DNA of 64,000 nucleotides. Source: Alentia gelatinosa (taxonomy: Eukaryota > Annelida > Polychaeta > Phyllodocida > Polynoidae). Both the position numbers and the translations under genes were made by a program. Below are positions 32,201 through 47,700 of this stretch, one piece after another. The DNA lies in assembly GCA_950022655.1 (NCBI GenBank), contig OX465582.1, positions 94,440,704 to 94,504,703 of the forward strand, given 5' to 3'. How positions within the stretch are numbered: the stretch's first letter is position 1; each line of letters opens with the position of its first letter. The notes under the pieces were generated by a model. It did no database searches. It saw only the letters and a list, made by a program, of their open reading frames with translations, and was not told the origin of the DNA.

Positions 32201-35200
32201 ATAATGCGCCTCCACACACTGCACAGCTTGGACTGCGCGAAACCCGGGGATCGAGCAATGCAGTGTGCCGTCATGCTGGGTTTGACTGGGGCCTCGTCAA
32301 ATTTTCGCTGAATACTGCGTTTTACCGCATAATGAAGGTAAATAAAGATAAGCATTGATGTTAAGGATATGTATAGCACACACGCTAAAATTCTGCCCAG
32401 AGTACCAAAATTGTCTGAACTTTTGGTCTCCGCTTGCGGGCTACCGGCTAGCGGCTTTGACCTAGGATCTTGACCACCTCCATTGAGGTGGAGGCGAGCG
32501 GGGGGGGGGGGGGGGGGGGGTGGTCACTGTGGGTGACCGGAAAACTCACAGATACGCACCGTTAAATACCCGCTGAATAATGCGGTTAACGGAATAAGGA
32601 AGGCAAATAACGATAAGCGTTGATGTTATGAATGTCTATAGCACACTCTGGTGCTTAAGTCCTGCCAAAACTTGATAATCCATGGTATACGGCCTCAAGG
32701 CTATTGTATATGGGAAAATAGTCCCTTTGTGCTACAGCACAAAGAAAGAGTCCCTCTTGATATACCCTTTAATATGGCAATTCCTGTGATTAATTAACTC
32801 GAGGAGATGGATAATATATATACAAAAAGCGATAGTTTTATGGATAGGTGCCTCTGTAAGTCACTCGAGTTTGACCTCGTAGTTATAAACTCGCTGACGC
32901 TCCAGTATTACAACGCGTTAACCTCTCGTAGTTAACTGTCGTCTGTCCACAAACTCATCGATTCTTGTCTATTTACACAACATATATGTCATTAATGAAG
33001 TGCATGTTTCTACATTATCGTCTTGTACATCGTAATATTGCGAACAACTATATGATCAATAGAGGAAAATTCTACTTAAGAAAATAAAAAGAACGGTGCA
33101 TGTGGAGCTTACCGTCGAAGACGTGGATGGGGAACTGGTCGAGGATGCCGCCGTCCGTGTACCAGGACGTGACGCCGTTCACTTCACACTGCACGGGCTG
33201 GTAGAGCACTGTCAACACACAGACATACACGTATAGGACAACGAAAACCTCGCATTTACATTAGACAACTAAATATGTGGCGACTGTAGATTGTGAAGCC
33301 GCAAAAGTCTTCGACCTCAGAATGCACCTGACAGTTTACACTGGCGATTGTAAGTTTTCACAAAGTCGCCGCCCGTGTAGACGACTAATTCAAGGCCGCT
33401 TGAAATACCATACCTGCGGGGGTAAGGGGTGGCTGAAATCTTTCGGAATTTTTGTCCACATATGAGGCACTAGTGTGTCTTGAGGTATTCGGTCTTAGGT
33501 GGTCGGTCATGGTCAGCTGGGCACGCCTCAGTGACCCTGTGACACTGGCACTCTATTCCTTTCCCAATATTCCCAGTCAAAGGCACACAGATAGTGAAGG
33601 GATATTTTTTGTAGCAAGCTGGAAGTCTATGTGACCACTCTAACCTTTAAGCTGGGGACACACCCAGCAAGTAACGCCAGCGATCTCCAGAATCCACAAC
33701 AGAAATTGTCGTGTATGTGAGATATTGTTTCATAGTAATATCTCCCACTGATAATTCATCTTCTCTGAAGCAATAACCAGGTGAAATATGAAATAATATC
33801 TCACATACACGCCATTTCGTGTTGGCGATTCTGGAAATCGCCGTGTTTCTCGCTTGGTTTGTCTCCGGCTTTAGGCATCATATTATGGTTGACCTGCATC
33901 CCTGCTTGTACTCTTTCATTTGGCATTCAGCCTCGTCACAAAAGATGTTATAACTGTGCTCTGCATCTATGATGTTATGTATTCTTAAATGAATGAATGA
34001 ATGTTTGCCCAAGCCTATAGTATTGAATGTAATGGGCCTTTGCGATGAAAATCAGCTTGGCACTAAAGCTGACGCAACTCGGCCGCCTTTATTGCTTGAG
34101 GTATAGATTTATTTCCGGATCAACTTATGTACAACTTGAAGAACAGCAATAAAGGAAATTCTGGATAGTTCATTGCCCTAGAGGTAAGCAGGTGTTAGAA
34201 CCCCCATTACTCATCAAGTGATGGCAGATGGTGTGATGGAGGGTGGAGGGTAGGATTACACTGACTTACCACTTGTTTTCAATCTCAAGATCGCTCTTGG
34301 AAAAGGTAATCCTTGTTTCACTAAATGTCAGCACCTACTCGACCGTCACACTCTTTGTGTTTTCTGAGTGCATACTGAAGGTGTCCGTCCCTCCAGAAAA
34401 GGTTAAGGATACCTTGTCTACTGTTATCGCACAGTTGTACACAATGCCACCCGTGAACTACTTGGGTTCATAGACAGTCAGCTAAACATTTAGAACTCAA
34501 CAGGTGAGACTGCGAGGTGGTATTTATAACCGGTCGGGGAGAGAAAAATCTATACTGCTTTCGTATTATTTTCTTAACCATTCCCACTAAATTGCACCTC
34601 TCACATGGGATAGAGTAATATATGGAGACTTGCTTAGTGTGCCTGAGTGAAATCTGTTCCGAGTTGTTTGGTCGGGAATATTCACCGAGTTCCAAAAACG
34701 AGGTGGATATTTCAAAAAAACTAAACAAAGAACAGATGTTATTCAGACCCACTCACCATTATCATATGCCTGGCAATAATTAAAAAAAGGCAATTTTTAA
34801 ACAAGTCATGTTGAACGGAGGGACGTATGAATATCATTCCGTCACTCACTCAGTGACGAACTGAATGTGTATTCCTGGTCAGTAAAAGTGAGACACTCGC
34901 ACATAGGTATGTAATAATATCAGCTTCTTGCAGACGTAACTCATGGAGATAAAAGGTGCTTTACAACAGTGTTGGCACACACATCTATTGGTGTGCATAC
35001 CTTTTATCTAAACTACACCCGAAGATAAATGTAGCAGCGACGCTGTACCTATAAATAACACTCAAGAGGGCGCACCCATATACAGAGAATAGGTCTGGTG
35101 TACCTGTATGTAAGAACCGTATGTAACAGATAGGGTACAACTCTGAGTAACAGGTACATCACACCTCGGTATACAGGGAATGCTTCAGCTGTAGATAAAG

Positions 35201-38200
35201 CGTAGGTTACACCTACAGATATTATATACCAGTATCTCATTGATTTGAGGTAGCCATGATATGGCCATGGCTCTTGTTGTGCCATAAACACCATTTCTAT
35301 TTACTATATACCCGTGCCATATATACTGTAAATACGCACTTTAAAAAAAATTCATTTACTCAGGCAAGGTTCGCTACATCACTGTTGCGGTCTACCACCT
35401 TCCTATCGCAATGGCATAGTTTTACAATCTTACTACACGCAGGTAGCTTTGACGTCCACAGCAACAAGAACCTTAAGGGTTCACAGATGATAAGTCAGAA
35501 AAAGAATACAAATACATATCTATCAACGTTATATATCACATCAGATACAAATACAAACATACATATACAGACATAGGCATAATTCTCATTGAGAAAAATG
35601 ATTTCGCCATATACATGTAACGTAAAAATACTGTACGGACCACTGGTGCGTACAGGAAAATACGGACTACCTTCCCATACACGTTTATCAAAATATTGGT
35701 TGTTAAGCCAAATGAAATTAATGATTTGTTTTAAATTTTGGATATATAGTGAATATAGAACGACCTACCATGCTTGTACAGGTCACATAACTCAATAATA
35801 ATTCATGGTTTGTACGGTACTCCACGTAAACGCCTCATTCCGTACGAACTGTGAATTATCATCTCATTTTGTAGCTTGTACAGCATGGTCAGGACGTTCT
35901 ATATAAATACCTATAGGCGAATGTCTTACTTTTACTGACCAGGAGAACAAATTCCGTTTGTCTCCGAGTGACGAAATAATATCCATACATCCCTCCGTAC
36001 CACGTGATCACTCATTCTGCTATCGTGTTGCAGAATGGCATTTTAATGATTTCTATGTATCTAATAGTAAAGAGACACAGCGAGTATGACTGAATTCCAT
36101 CTGTTCCTCGGTATTTTGGTCAGAAACAATCACCGATTTCGAGGAACTCAGTGAGTATTTCTAACCAAAATATTTCTGAACAGATTCCATTCAGTCACAC
36201 TAACTATGTCTATATATAATACCGCCGACTATCTAATATTGATCAAATTTTGTAATGGTTGGCTTAAAGAGATCAGTAGACAGCAAAATAAATGGGAATA
36301 TGAGGAAGAGACCGAGAACGATATAATTTCCCACAGTAAATTATGCGTTTCCTTGTTATGAAATAAAAAAAAACCCAAAAATTTCAATTTCTTCCATTCT
36401 CCACGGCCCTAGGGCACGAACAGAATCAATACGGCACACCTAGCAGTGGGTAGTATTATATGGAGACATAGTTAGTGTGACTGAAAGGAATCTGTTCAGA
36501 GTTGTTTTTGTCGAAAATATTCACCATGTTCGAAGAACGAGGTGAATATTTCCAACCAAAAACAACAAGGAACAGATGTAATTCAGACACATTCGCTATG
36601 TATCCTTATTATCATGTACCTCAAAATAATTAAAAACCCCATTTTACAAGTCACATTACATTGTCTCAACGAGTCACGTGGTACAGAGGGACATATGGAT
36701 AATATTTCGTCACTCACTCAATGACGAACTGAATCTGTACTCCTGGTCAGTAAAAGTGAGACATTCGCACATAGGTGTATAATAATTAATAGATGATATA
36801 TGCTAATAACGGTAAAGTATATATCCTAACAACGGTAAAGCACCACCTTTTTCTACCTATACACTGTTGTAAGTACTTTGGTGTGGTAGTATAGAGAGAA
36901 AAACATAATATGATCATACGCTTTAGTTTCCATCAAAAACTGCTTATTATCTGGCTATACATAGTGTTTATATATAAGTTCTAGTTTTCCCTGACCCGCC
37001 TGGCTGTCGAGGTGTATCTAGTACTCAAAGTGAGGTAGACTTGGTCACGTCTTTTATTGAGAACACCTATTTTATCTCACCTTTCACATTGACTAATGGG
37101 CCCTTAGACTTTGAGATATTATACTCCATTGAATATTTTTTCTAAATACTCCATGGGCGTTGGATACGAGTTCCCAATGTCATTAGGAGAAAACTGTTTT
37201 GTAATGTTTGGACTTCCCCTAACCACTGACAGAGGGATGCGGTATGTGGAGGGGTAGGCTAAGGCTCGGCGTCCACCTACTACGATAGAATCGTAGACCT
37301 CCCGATATGGCACCGATACAAAATGTCAAAATCGGTGCCATATCGGGAAGGTGCAAAATCGTAGACATATGTCTTGACAAGTAATCCACCACGCAGTGTA
37401 TGGGGTTCCTATCGGTGTCTAATCGCAGAAACGTGGTCAACTGCCCCGATATTAGGTAACCTTCCGACGCGATTTAGATTTTTCATCGGCAGGTGCATCA
37501 TAGACCATATCGGCCACCTGAGGTACACACCCTAGTGTAAATGAAAGTCTATTTACTTTCGTCAAGATTCAGATGTTGATAACGCATACAAATTTGAACA
37601 GCTCACTTTACTACCACTACAACAGGGCACAAATAAATATAATAAAAAAATATATAAAAGAAATATATCTCCTAAAGATAATGAAGCACAACTTTGTTTC
37701 CGCGTTGAAATACCTAACTCTAAACTCCCCATCAATAAATTGCAGATCATTTGGAGCAGGAAAACCCATTGTTTTTACTGTTCTACTACTTATTCTGAAA
37801 GGAATTGTTGGTTAGAATGCCATTAGAATTAGTTTGGAAAAATATCAGTAGATAAACGCAATCCTCATAATTACCTGGAAATGACATGGTCATGCGCACT
37901 GCTAACCGGATGGGCATGTCGGGTGTGGTTTTCGGATGGCAGTATTCTGCGCACATCTTGTTGAGGTTTGTGACGACTATACACAGTTCCCGCCCAGTCT
38001 GTTCATACAGCTGTCAATAAGAGAAACAATAGAAGTTAGTATTCATATAGATTGTATAGACGAGGCGTACAGCTTCAGCGACTGCTGGTAAAAAAAAAAA
38101 TTTCAGCCACAGGGGGCGACATAGGTCCCATCCGACAACCGACCGTCCACGGCAGAAAGAATTTTACCACAATAGTATTCATATAGAACTGGATCGTCAA

Positions 38201-41200
38201 TCATATAATTAGAAGGAAACCCACGAGAAGAGAATAGCTTGGTCCGTACTGCACCGAGTTTGACAGCAGAGTAATTCATAAAGCGAAGCTGAGTGAATTA
38301 CTCGGTGGTCAAACGAGGTGGAGTGCAGACCAAGTTATTTTCATCGAGCGGGTTTCTGATTTGATCTCACCTTGTATAACACTATTTATTGATGAAATGA
38401 GTCACTGATTTACCCATTGAGTATTGAGTACACGAACCTCACGGCCTTGGAGTACGAGTTCCTAATGTTAAGCCTATGGGGAAAAATACCGAGGTGAGAT
38501 AAATACTCGATACTCCAAGAGTTTGGATACGCTGCAATCAGCATGAAGGTCAAGTCAAGTGATAATTACGGTGCATCCAAATGAGTGGAGTATTATGTAC
38601 ATTTCTTATGATTCGAGTGCGGTTCTGGATTCATCTAACCCCTTTCAATGACATTTGATAGCATCGACAACTATATGAAAGTAGATCAATCTATGTGTGA
38701 GCAACTCGCATATATATTGCAATGATCTCTGTACAGCTGGTACCAACTGGAGAATAGGCCAATCTTAATGTGAGTAACTCATAGACACTACAACATGTAC
38801 AGCACAGGTGCGATATTTAGGCCTGGCGTCCACCTACTACGATACAAATTTAGACCTACCGATATGGCACCGATACAAAAAGCAAATATCGGAGACATAT
38901 CGGGAAGGTGCAAAATCGCAGACATATGTCTAGACATGCCAATCCACCACGCATTGTATGGGTTTTTTATCGGTGTTTAATCACAGAAACGTGGTCAACT
39001 GCCCCGATATTAGGTGACCTTCCGACGCGATTTTGATTTTGTATCGGGAGGTGCATCGTAGACCATATCGGTGCCATATCGTAGTAGGTGGACGCTGGGC
39101 CTTATACTTCACCAATTAACATAATTTTATACTTGTTTGACTGCGGCATCTCACCTCTTTAGCTCTAACATTCAAAATTCAAGAGGCATTGCCTTTGGTA
39201 ATCCCTGGTCGCATGTACCTGATGCTTGTTAGTGTCATAACAACATCCATGTAATGAAAATCTGTTGTAGTATACCATACAGACACTGTATTATGACTAA
39301 GTGAATGCAAGTGGCCGTGAAATGGAGAGGCCTGAGCTGACATTTGTGTTTTAGGATACAACACATTATAAGAAAGGGCACAATGTAAATTTGTAAGATG
39401 GCCGCAGTCATGTAGAGTAGAGTAACTGCTTCACAGTATTGTAAATCATTTGAAGACACAAATCACCTATTGTAAATATCATCCATTACATACTTGTTTG
39501 TATGCAATATTTCTTGGAAGAACGATTTGTATTGAATCGAAGGCAATGAATACTTAAAAAAAAAGTAATGTCAATAGTGTATATATGCGTCACTGGTTTT
39601 TTTTGTTTTTGTTTATTTTTTTAGATTTCAGAGCCATTTCTGGCAAAGCCAGCTCTTCCAATGGATTGCATTACATCAGTATGTCATATATGTCACAACT
39701 TAATTTCGCTGTATGGTCAAGTGTATGCGATAAAACCCTTCATGTAAATAAGGAGAGTCTGGATAATGAACCATAGTAAATAGGCGAGTTGCATGTGGCG
39801 AGCAGCAGTATTTGAGTTTGGACCTGCCCCAGTCCGGTTCATAGAGTACACGCTCAAAGTAGACCGACTGAGCAGATGGCAGACAGCCGAGCAGCTCACC
39901 TGACTGCACCACTACAGTGTCTGATGCCACAAGGCTTAACATTACTACCTGGGACTCAGTGGGGGACATGCGACCCAGGGGATGTGTGGATCGGGTTTTA
40001 GTACGTCTAAACAGGTTGCATCTGCCTCGTACACAACAGTAAAATGTGTTTAGAATAGTAGGATCTACTATCATAGAGTAGGAAAATAGCCTTGGGAGAA
40101 ACAGAAACCGCAGTCCCTTCAGGTGTGATATACAGAATAAAGGAACAGTATGGATTAACATCTTAGGACCCGTTAAATAATCTAGGATCGTACACGTAGA
40201 CCCTTTCCTGTATTCTATAGAGATCCAGGGACAATGTGGGTCAACTTTATTCAACACATACATGTACGGCTAAGAATGTCTTAGCGAACGAACTTAGATA
40301 TTAGTAAACGATAACCCTTGTACGAAGTACATGAACGGAGCTTCATGTATGATCATAGATTATTAAACGGGCTCCAATTTCATCCAATTGACGTACAGTA
40401 GAATGTCAACATATAAAATCGTACATTTCCTTTGGAAGATTCGCTTGAAATAACTGTTTTGCAACTTAAAACCGTTTTTGTTTAATCCAATCTATGTTTC
40501 ACATATGCATTCAGTTTTAAAGAATAGGCAAATTTAGACAAATTAATGATACGAACTGTGGTCCAGGATGATTAGACTATCACAGGCAATATTGACTTGT
40601 TGCAGATACATGCGGCTGTAAGCTCCAAGAAATTGACGCGTAGTAATATCCGAGCGGAGGGGTATACACCGCTTTTATCTGAAACTAGTCTATTCACCTT
40701 TTCCTGACAAGTGGCGTACTGATATTAGTACATGGAGGTACCCACAATTTTTTCCGTACGCACCATTTTCCCGTATGCAGCCCCGGAGCATACAATATAT
40801 CCGGATACGCCGCGTATGTCCATACCCACTGTGTTTTCTATGGACACTTAGTATTAGGTGGATAATAAGATATTTTACATGCTTACAAGTTACATCATCC
40901 CATTACTTCATCTGCATCATTATTTTTGTATATACTGTTAATATCGAGGTGAGGAAAGTTACTGTCAAAAAAAGCATCAATTGTAAAAATAAGAGTGGGC
41001 CAGAATATCAAGAGACGTCATGAGTTTGAGTCTGAGTTTATTTATGCCACGCATTTTGTTGGCTCCGTAATGTCACTCGTCTTCGACTCGTGAAATTACG
41101 GAGCCAACAAAATGAGTGGCATAAATAAGCTCAAACTCAAACGAGGGGCGTCTAGATTTTATCCTACCCCGTTTCCGCATTTTTCCAGCATTAAAAAGTA

Positions 41201-41707
41201 GTGGCATAAACAACACTTTATGTCACAACCGTGAAATAAACAAATCCCATGTTAAGCCTATGGCGTTTTTTTTTATTAGGGGTAGGATAATACATGCTAT
41301 GCAGAGCCCAGGTACATGTAAAAAAAAAAAGAGTACAGGTTTATAATTTGTAGGATGTAACTGAACTCTTTGGAAGTTATATCAGCTGAGGGATTAAACT
41401 GACTATTTTGTATATATATATATATATATAATCAGTGTTACTGACCTGTTTGAAGGTTATGTCAGGACTGCCGGTTTTACGCGCGATATGACCGCCGTAG
41501 ATTCGGTAAAACCGGTCTGCCGGGTGGACGCCAAATTTCTTCATAATGTTTGGCACACAGTAGATTGCTGCACAGGATTGGTCTGTGGAATAAAATAAAC
41601 TGAGATTAAATATACATATATAAGAGATATAAACGCACCAAGGAGTTTATATTGAGTATAGTCAGGGCCAATCAAGCCAATCAGCATCCATCTCTGGAGA
41701 TATGAGA

Positions 41708-41760
<53 letters not shown>

Positions 41761-44700
41761 GTGGGGTGTCTCAGAGCACTACCTCTTGCGGCACGCAGGC
41801 AACCTCGGGTGCCTCTGCCTATAGACCCTATGAGGGTGGTTGTGGCCCCTAAGATTCGAGGTCAACTCTCGACTGTATAGCCCTCCCAAGGCGCTAGAAA
41901 ATATCATGTAAGGAGGTCAGGGTGAAGGTCGGGGTTTGCTGCAAATGTAGTCATTGGCTACTCAGTCTACTCTATTCCTTATATGGACTTAAGGTCATGG
42001 GACAACTCCATGCTGCTATTGAGGTATCCCATAATATAGTCTGTTTACAGGTTTCGGTGTGAGCTGGTTACCGACGTTGTATGGTGAGAGACCCTTGATC
42101 CATAACCCACAATTATAGCAGTTTAACGGTTTTCAGAAATATTCAAATTGGACATCTGATGCCAGAAATGGAAATTTCAGCTATTTCTATGTTTAAATCC
42201 GAAATTATTTTCAGTTTCTCCGATTGTAAATCAGAAAACTGTGGTTCATGGGGTTGTATAGACCCTATTGAGGTATCCCAGAATTCAGTCTGTTTACAGG
42301 TCCCGGTGTGCGCTGATTACCGGCGTTGTATGGTGATAGACCCTTGACCCGTAACCCACACTAATTGCTTTTTAACGGTTTTTATAAGTCTTCAAATGGG
42401 AAATCCGATGTCAGAAATGGAATTTTCAGCTATTTCTACATGCAAAGCCAAAATTATGTTCAGGTTACTCAACTATAAATTGAAAAACTGTGGTTCATAT
42501 GATCGTGGTGTGCCCAGTTTCTCGCGAGCGGAACTTGTGTTTACCCTGGGCGATAATCGGGAGACGAGTAACCTCTGGAAGGTGTAATACTTACCCGGGG
42601 CGATAATAGGGAGTTCAGTAACGTCTGGAGGGTCTATTAACTAGCGAATGGGGTTCCTCACACTCCTGGACACCAGAGGACACCAGGGGAGTCAAGGATT
42701 CTCTTGTTATTGCTTAAAAATATTACTCATATAATTGTTGTCACCAATATCATTCCATATATAATTTCACGAGAATGATTGTGAAGTAATGCAACTTTGA
42801 TTATACGAGACAACACATATATGAAGTTTGCAATATAAAAGAAAACATTTTTATTTCGGACTCTTTTACAATATACCGAGCATCAGAATGCTACAAAGGC
42901 TTTGTCCTACGACGAAGTACATAAAGGTTTATTATGTATGGTACACAAAGTACCCATTGAAAATGTATGGTTACTCAGTAAACCACGACCCAATATATAA
43001 AACCTGTCAGATACCATAACTGTGGTATACGGATTAAAATATGTGGCATACGGACTCAAAGCCATGGTATATATGTGCAAATAGTCCCTTTGTGCTATAG
43101 AGTAACAGAAATAGTCCCTATTGTTATACAATTTTATATGGCAACTACTGGGTTTAATTCATTCGAAAAAGATGGGTAATAAATGCAACAAACAATGGTT
43201 TTGTGGGCAGGTGACCCTGTAACCACTCAAGGTTGACGTCGTAATACGCTCACTGACACTCGTGTATTACTATACATCAACCTCTCATGGTTTACGGCCG
43301 CCTGTCCACAAAACCATCTGTTATTGCATATTCATAGCATGAAATCATTGGGATGGTGAATTGGTAACAATATGAATTGAATGCTGAGTGCTTGAGTGGT
43401 GTCTTGTTGCGAGGGATGCGAATCCAGTCTATTTATATGTGTCCCCGGGGTCTTGCCTCACGGTTACATATATCGTGTTGCCTCTCTAGAATTACGCAAC
43501 TATTAATAATGATTTAACAACGCCGAGAGGAGTGTCTTGCAGCCGGTAGCGTGGCATTGCCAGTTACTTGCAAAGGCCGTTGAATAATCAGAATCTTACA
43601 TAACGATATTTGTCCGTACCTTTGTACAAGGGTTATCGTTTGATAATATTTATGTTTGTTTGCAAAGACAGTATTAGACATCCATAAGGTCGTCCATAAG
43701 TGTTGAATAAAGTTGACCCACATCGTCTCTGGCTGTCTATGGCATACAGTAAAAGGGTCTTTATGTAACAGCCGCCCGTCCACAAAAAAAATCACTGATT
43801 ACTATCTATGTTTAACATTAAAAAAAGATCTGACCTAAGACTTAAAGAGCACATAGCTATTGGGCTATGGAAGCGACCATCTTGCCTCCCGACACCATCC
43901 AAAACACCAGGTGGCGGGACCAATTATCAATGGATTTTATGAAAAATATTATCTGGGGCATGCCATGGAGGAATTTGAGCCTTTCCCAATATTAACTATA
44001 GATTATAACAATTGATAATAATGGTTGCCTCGCGACTACAGTGACGGTATCTTACAATTTCCTGGCAGATGATAGCAGAACTTGCAATCACTCTGTGCCC
44101 TATATTGACATTTTACTTGCCTTGGAAGAGCCATCTGTTGTCAACGGAGAAGATATCGGCGATTTCTTGTGGAGAACATCCTATTGCTAATAGACCTGCG
44201 CAGATGCCACCAACGCTACTTCCGGCCACTCTGCGCAGGCGCGAAAGAACCCCACAGTCCTCGAGGGCCTGAAATACAAAAATAATAATGAATAAAGATA
44301 ACCGTGAAATAAAACTAGGAAATCAATTAAGAGCCACCCATAAAGTATGTACCCGAAAATTCTGAAAAAGTTGACCCCCACCCATGCTCTCAATCCTGTA
44401 TAGAATAGAACATAGAGGGAGCATACACAAAATTTCCGAAATTTTTTATCCCCTAGCCCTCCCCCCATTGGTGCGTTCGTATGGCCCCTAATGAAAAAAA
44501 CTGCTCAGCTCAGGAATATATAAATGATGATACAGCGCAAGCGTATAATTGGAGCCCAAAAAACTTCTAAATAAAACAGTGACAAAGCAATACAATTTCT
44601 TGAAAACTGATCGCGCATACATATTGAGGATTAATTTAATGAATGACATAACACATTTGCATCGGATTCAGAATAAAGCACTAATAGACGTTTATCTTTA

Positions 44701-47700
44701 TCTCACCCCTGGTATTTTCCCTCATAGACTTAACATTGGAAGCTCGTACCCAACGCCCATGTTGTATCTAGAAAAAATACTCAATGTGCGATTATGTCAG
44801 AAATGTTAGACAACTAGTCAATGTGAAGGGTGACATAAATTCAGAAACTTAATCGAGTATTAGCCATCTATTTATTTAATTATTTATTTATTTATTTACA
44901 TATTTGGTTGTGCAAAACTCTGTAATTTCTAATGCATGTTGCATCCTTATGCCTCGAAATATTATGTAATGTACATACAAAAATGATATGCATGAGTATT
45001 CACTTGTTTATAGGCAAAAACCTGAATCGTTGCGAAATGCATGCGGCTTCGCCTTATGAATTACTACGCGATTCAAACTCGATGGGATACGAGCTCAGAC
45101 CCTAAACTTCCACAGGTTTCCTTTATTAGAGCATGCTTACATGTGCTATATACATCACTTAGCAGTTAGTCTGGTCACATATAGACTTCCAGCGTACTGC
45201 ATGAAAACTATCCCTTCACTACCTGCGTGCTACTTACTGTGATATTGAGAATGGATCAGGGAGCCAGTGTCTCAGGGTCCTAGAGGCATGCCCAGCTGAC
45301 TATGACCAATCACTCAAGACCAAAAAAAACTCAAAACCCACTGGTGCTTGATATGTTTGGATCCTAGATAAAGGCACTTGCAGAAATGGCAAATTGACTC
45401 GATGCAAGTGGGCTACAGAAAACTATCCATAGACTGAATGTGACCCGAACATACTATATGGTCCTAGTAATTTGAGGATAGCAGTAAGATGCAGTAAGAT
45501 ACTGTAGTGGTGCCAGACCCTCTCCACAATGCTCATCGCAACAACTTCGTCAAATCTGATTCTACAGACAGTGTCCCAGCCCTTGACTTCGTAATGCATA
45601 CAGAAAAAATCAATGCACAACGTTGTCTGAAGTTATTCATCACTCAAAGGCGGCGCAAGAAGAGTTTAAATATAGTACCGCTATCTCTCTATGGTGTCAT
45701 ATATAAATAAGAACCCTTTATGGTATGCTCTTATGTATGGATGCTATTGTTTGCATAATACAAGTCCTCTTTGATAGATCTTGTAGGATTGATTTCTTCC
45801 AACCTCATGTATAACGTAAGATCTGTGAATGTGTTCTTAATGGATAGGACCAGAAAATAGGATAGATCATCAGTCTAAAGTTTCTCATGAAATCGAAAAC
45901 GAAACCCCATGATAGCTATAGTTGATGCTCCCACTATAGGACGCTAAATACTATTTGCTGGGGGAAGTCTATTACATGTACTAATAATCAAAAGCAGACC
46001 ACTCAGATCACACTCTAGAGAAGTATTGAAATATTATCTCCCCCCTGGTACAAGTTTAGCCATAGAAATAACATTAGGAAAAAATACTCAACGATCACCC
46101 CCGTAAAGTGACAATACTATGCCATGGCCATGGCGTAGTGAATGTGAAATGATGTCATGTGGATTTGCCAAGTATATTCTAAATATTCTGATATTCCGAT
46201 GCTATTTAATGTCATAGAAAGGGGTGACATAAATCCAGAACCGCACTCAAATCTTAAAATACACAATATTCCACTTGTTTGGATGCGCCATAATCGTCAC
46301 TCGGCTTCACCTCGATGACGATTGCGACACATCCAAATGAGTGGCATATTGTGTATCTATACAATCGTCTCCAATTGAGTATTTTTCTATAATACTTCAC
46401 GGGCGTTGAGTACGAGTTTCCAATGTTAAGTCAGTGGGGGAAAAATACCAGGTGTGAGATAAATATACCTGGGATTTACTCCCCACCCCCAACGCTGAAC
46501 AAAACTTGAGGTGGTGGGTCCAGTTATCAATGGATTTTATTAAAGAAAAAATGTGACCAGGGGTCTGTTTAATAATGCCTGCGAAAAGACAGTGTGTAAG
46601 GAGATCTCGTACGATAGTTATCGTTTAACCATTATTAACTATTGACAAAATTCCCGCAATAATGGTTATAGAATCTTTTTTTATGGAGAACAATGAACGA
46701 AATGCAAATTTTTTTCTAAACAGAAAGATACTACAGTACGTTCATGAGTAGAAGAAATATTATACAAGATTTCCCAATAGTTAGCGGCTATTTGCCATCC
46801 ACTCTCTTGACCCAAGTTTCCAACTGGGATTCCCACAGTAACCTCATAATCCTTCATAATCACAAAAGTGTAAAGTAGGTCTTTGGCTGACTGCCAGAAA
46901 TTGGAGTACTTTCCCTGATTTCAACAATCACCATACACACATTCAAACCGGGGACACACCAAGCGAGCTACTCAGTAATTTCCAGAATCGCCAACACAAA
47001 ATGGCATGTATGTGAGCTATTATATCATAGTAATATCATCGATAATTCAGCATCTCAGAAGCAATAATCAAGCGAAATATGAAATAATAGCTCACATACA
47101 CACCATTTTGTATTGGCGATTCCGGAAATCGCTGCGTTTCTCGATTGGTGTGTCTCCCGCTTGAAGGCATACAATCTTTTTTAGAGCGTGCTTACACGCG
47201 TTATATATATCCCCTAGATGTTATTGTGGTCAACATATACACTTCCAGCATACTGAAAACTATTCCTTCACTATCTGCATCATATTCACTGTGGAGCAGG
47301 GAGCCAGTGTCTCAGGGTCTTAGAGGCATGCCCAGGTGACCATGGCCAATCACTCAAGACTAAAATACCTCATTGACCTCCAGGGACCTGTTTCGTGACA
47401 TGTCTGTGACACCATACAGATATTGGGGTTGTCTAGTTCTGTGACAACACAAGTAGCTGCCCTTAGGAAAAGACAGACCCCAAACAAGACAAATCTACAC
47501 ATCAAGGACCTGTTTCACTAGTTTCGTGACAGAAGTGTTAGACAGACATGAAAGCGGCACCAACAGTGCAAGCAAGAACTGACAAAATGAAGTCTCATGT
47601 CTAATTCATATGAAACCGGACACACTATCTAGATGCCATCTAGACATGTCACAAAACTAGTGAAACAGGTGCCTGGTGCTTGAGATGTTTGGATCTTAGA

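Noticed and set aside
39700..40263. 187-codon minus-strand open frame
   Set aside because: Starts within an R5 repeat copy and has no recognisable motif; best explained by chance in repeat sequence.
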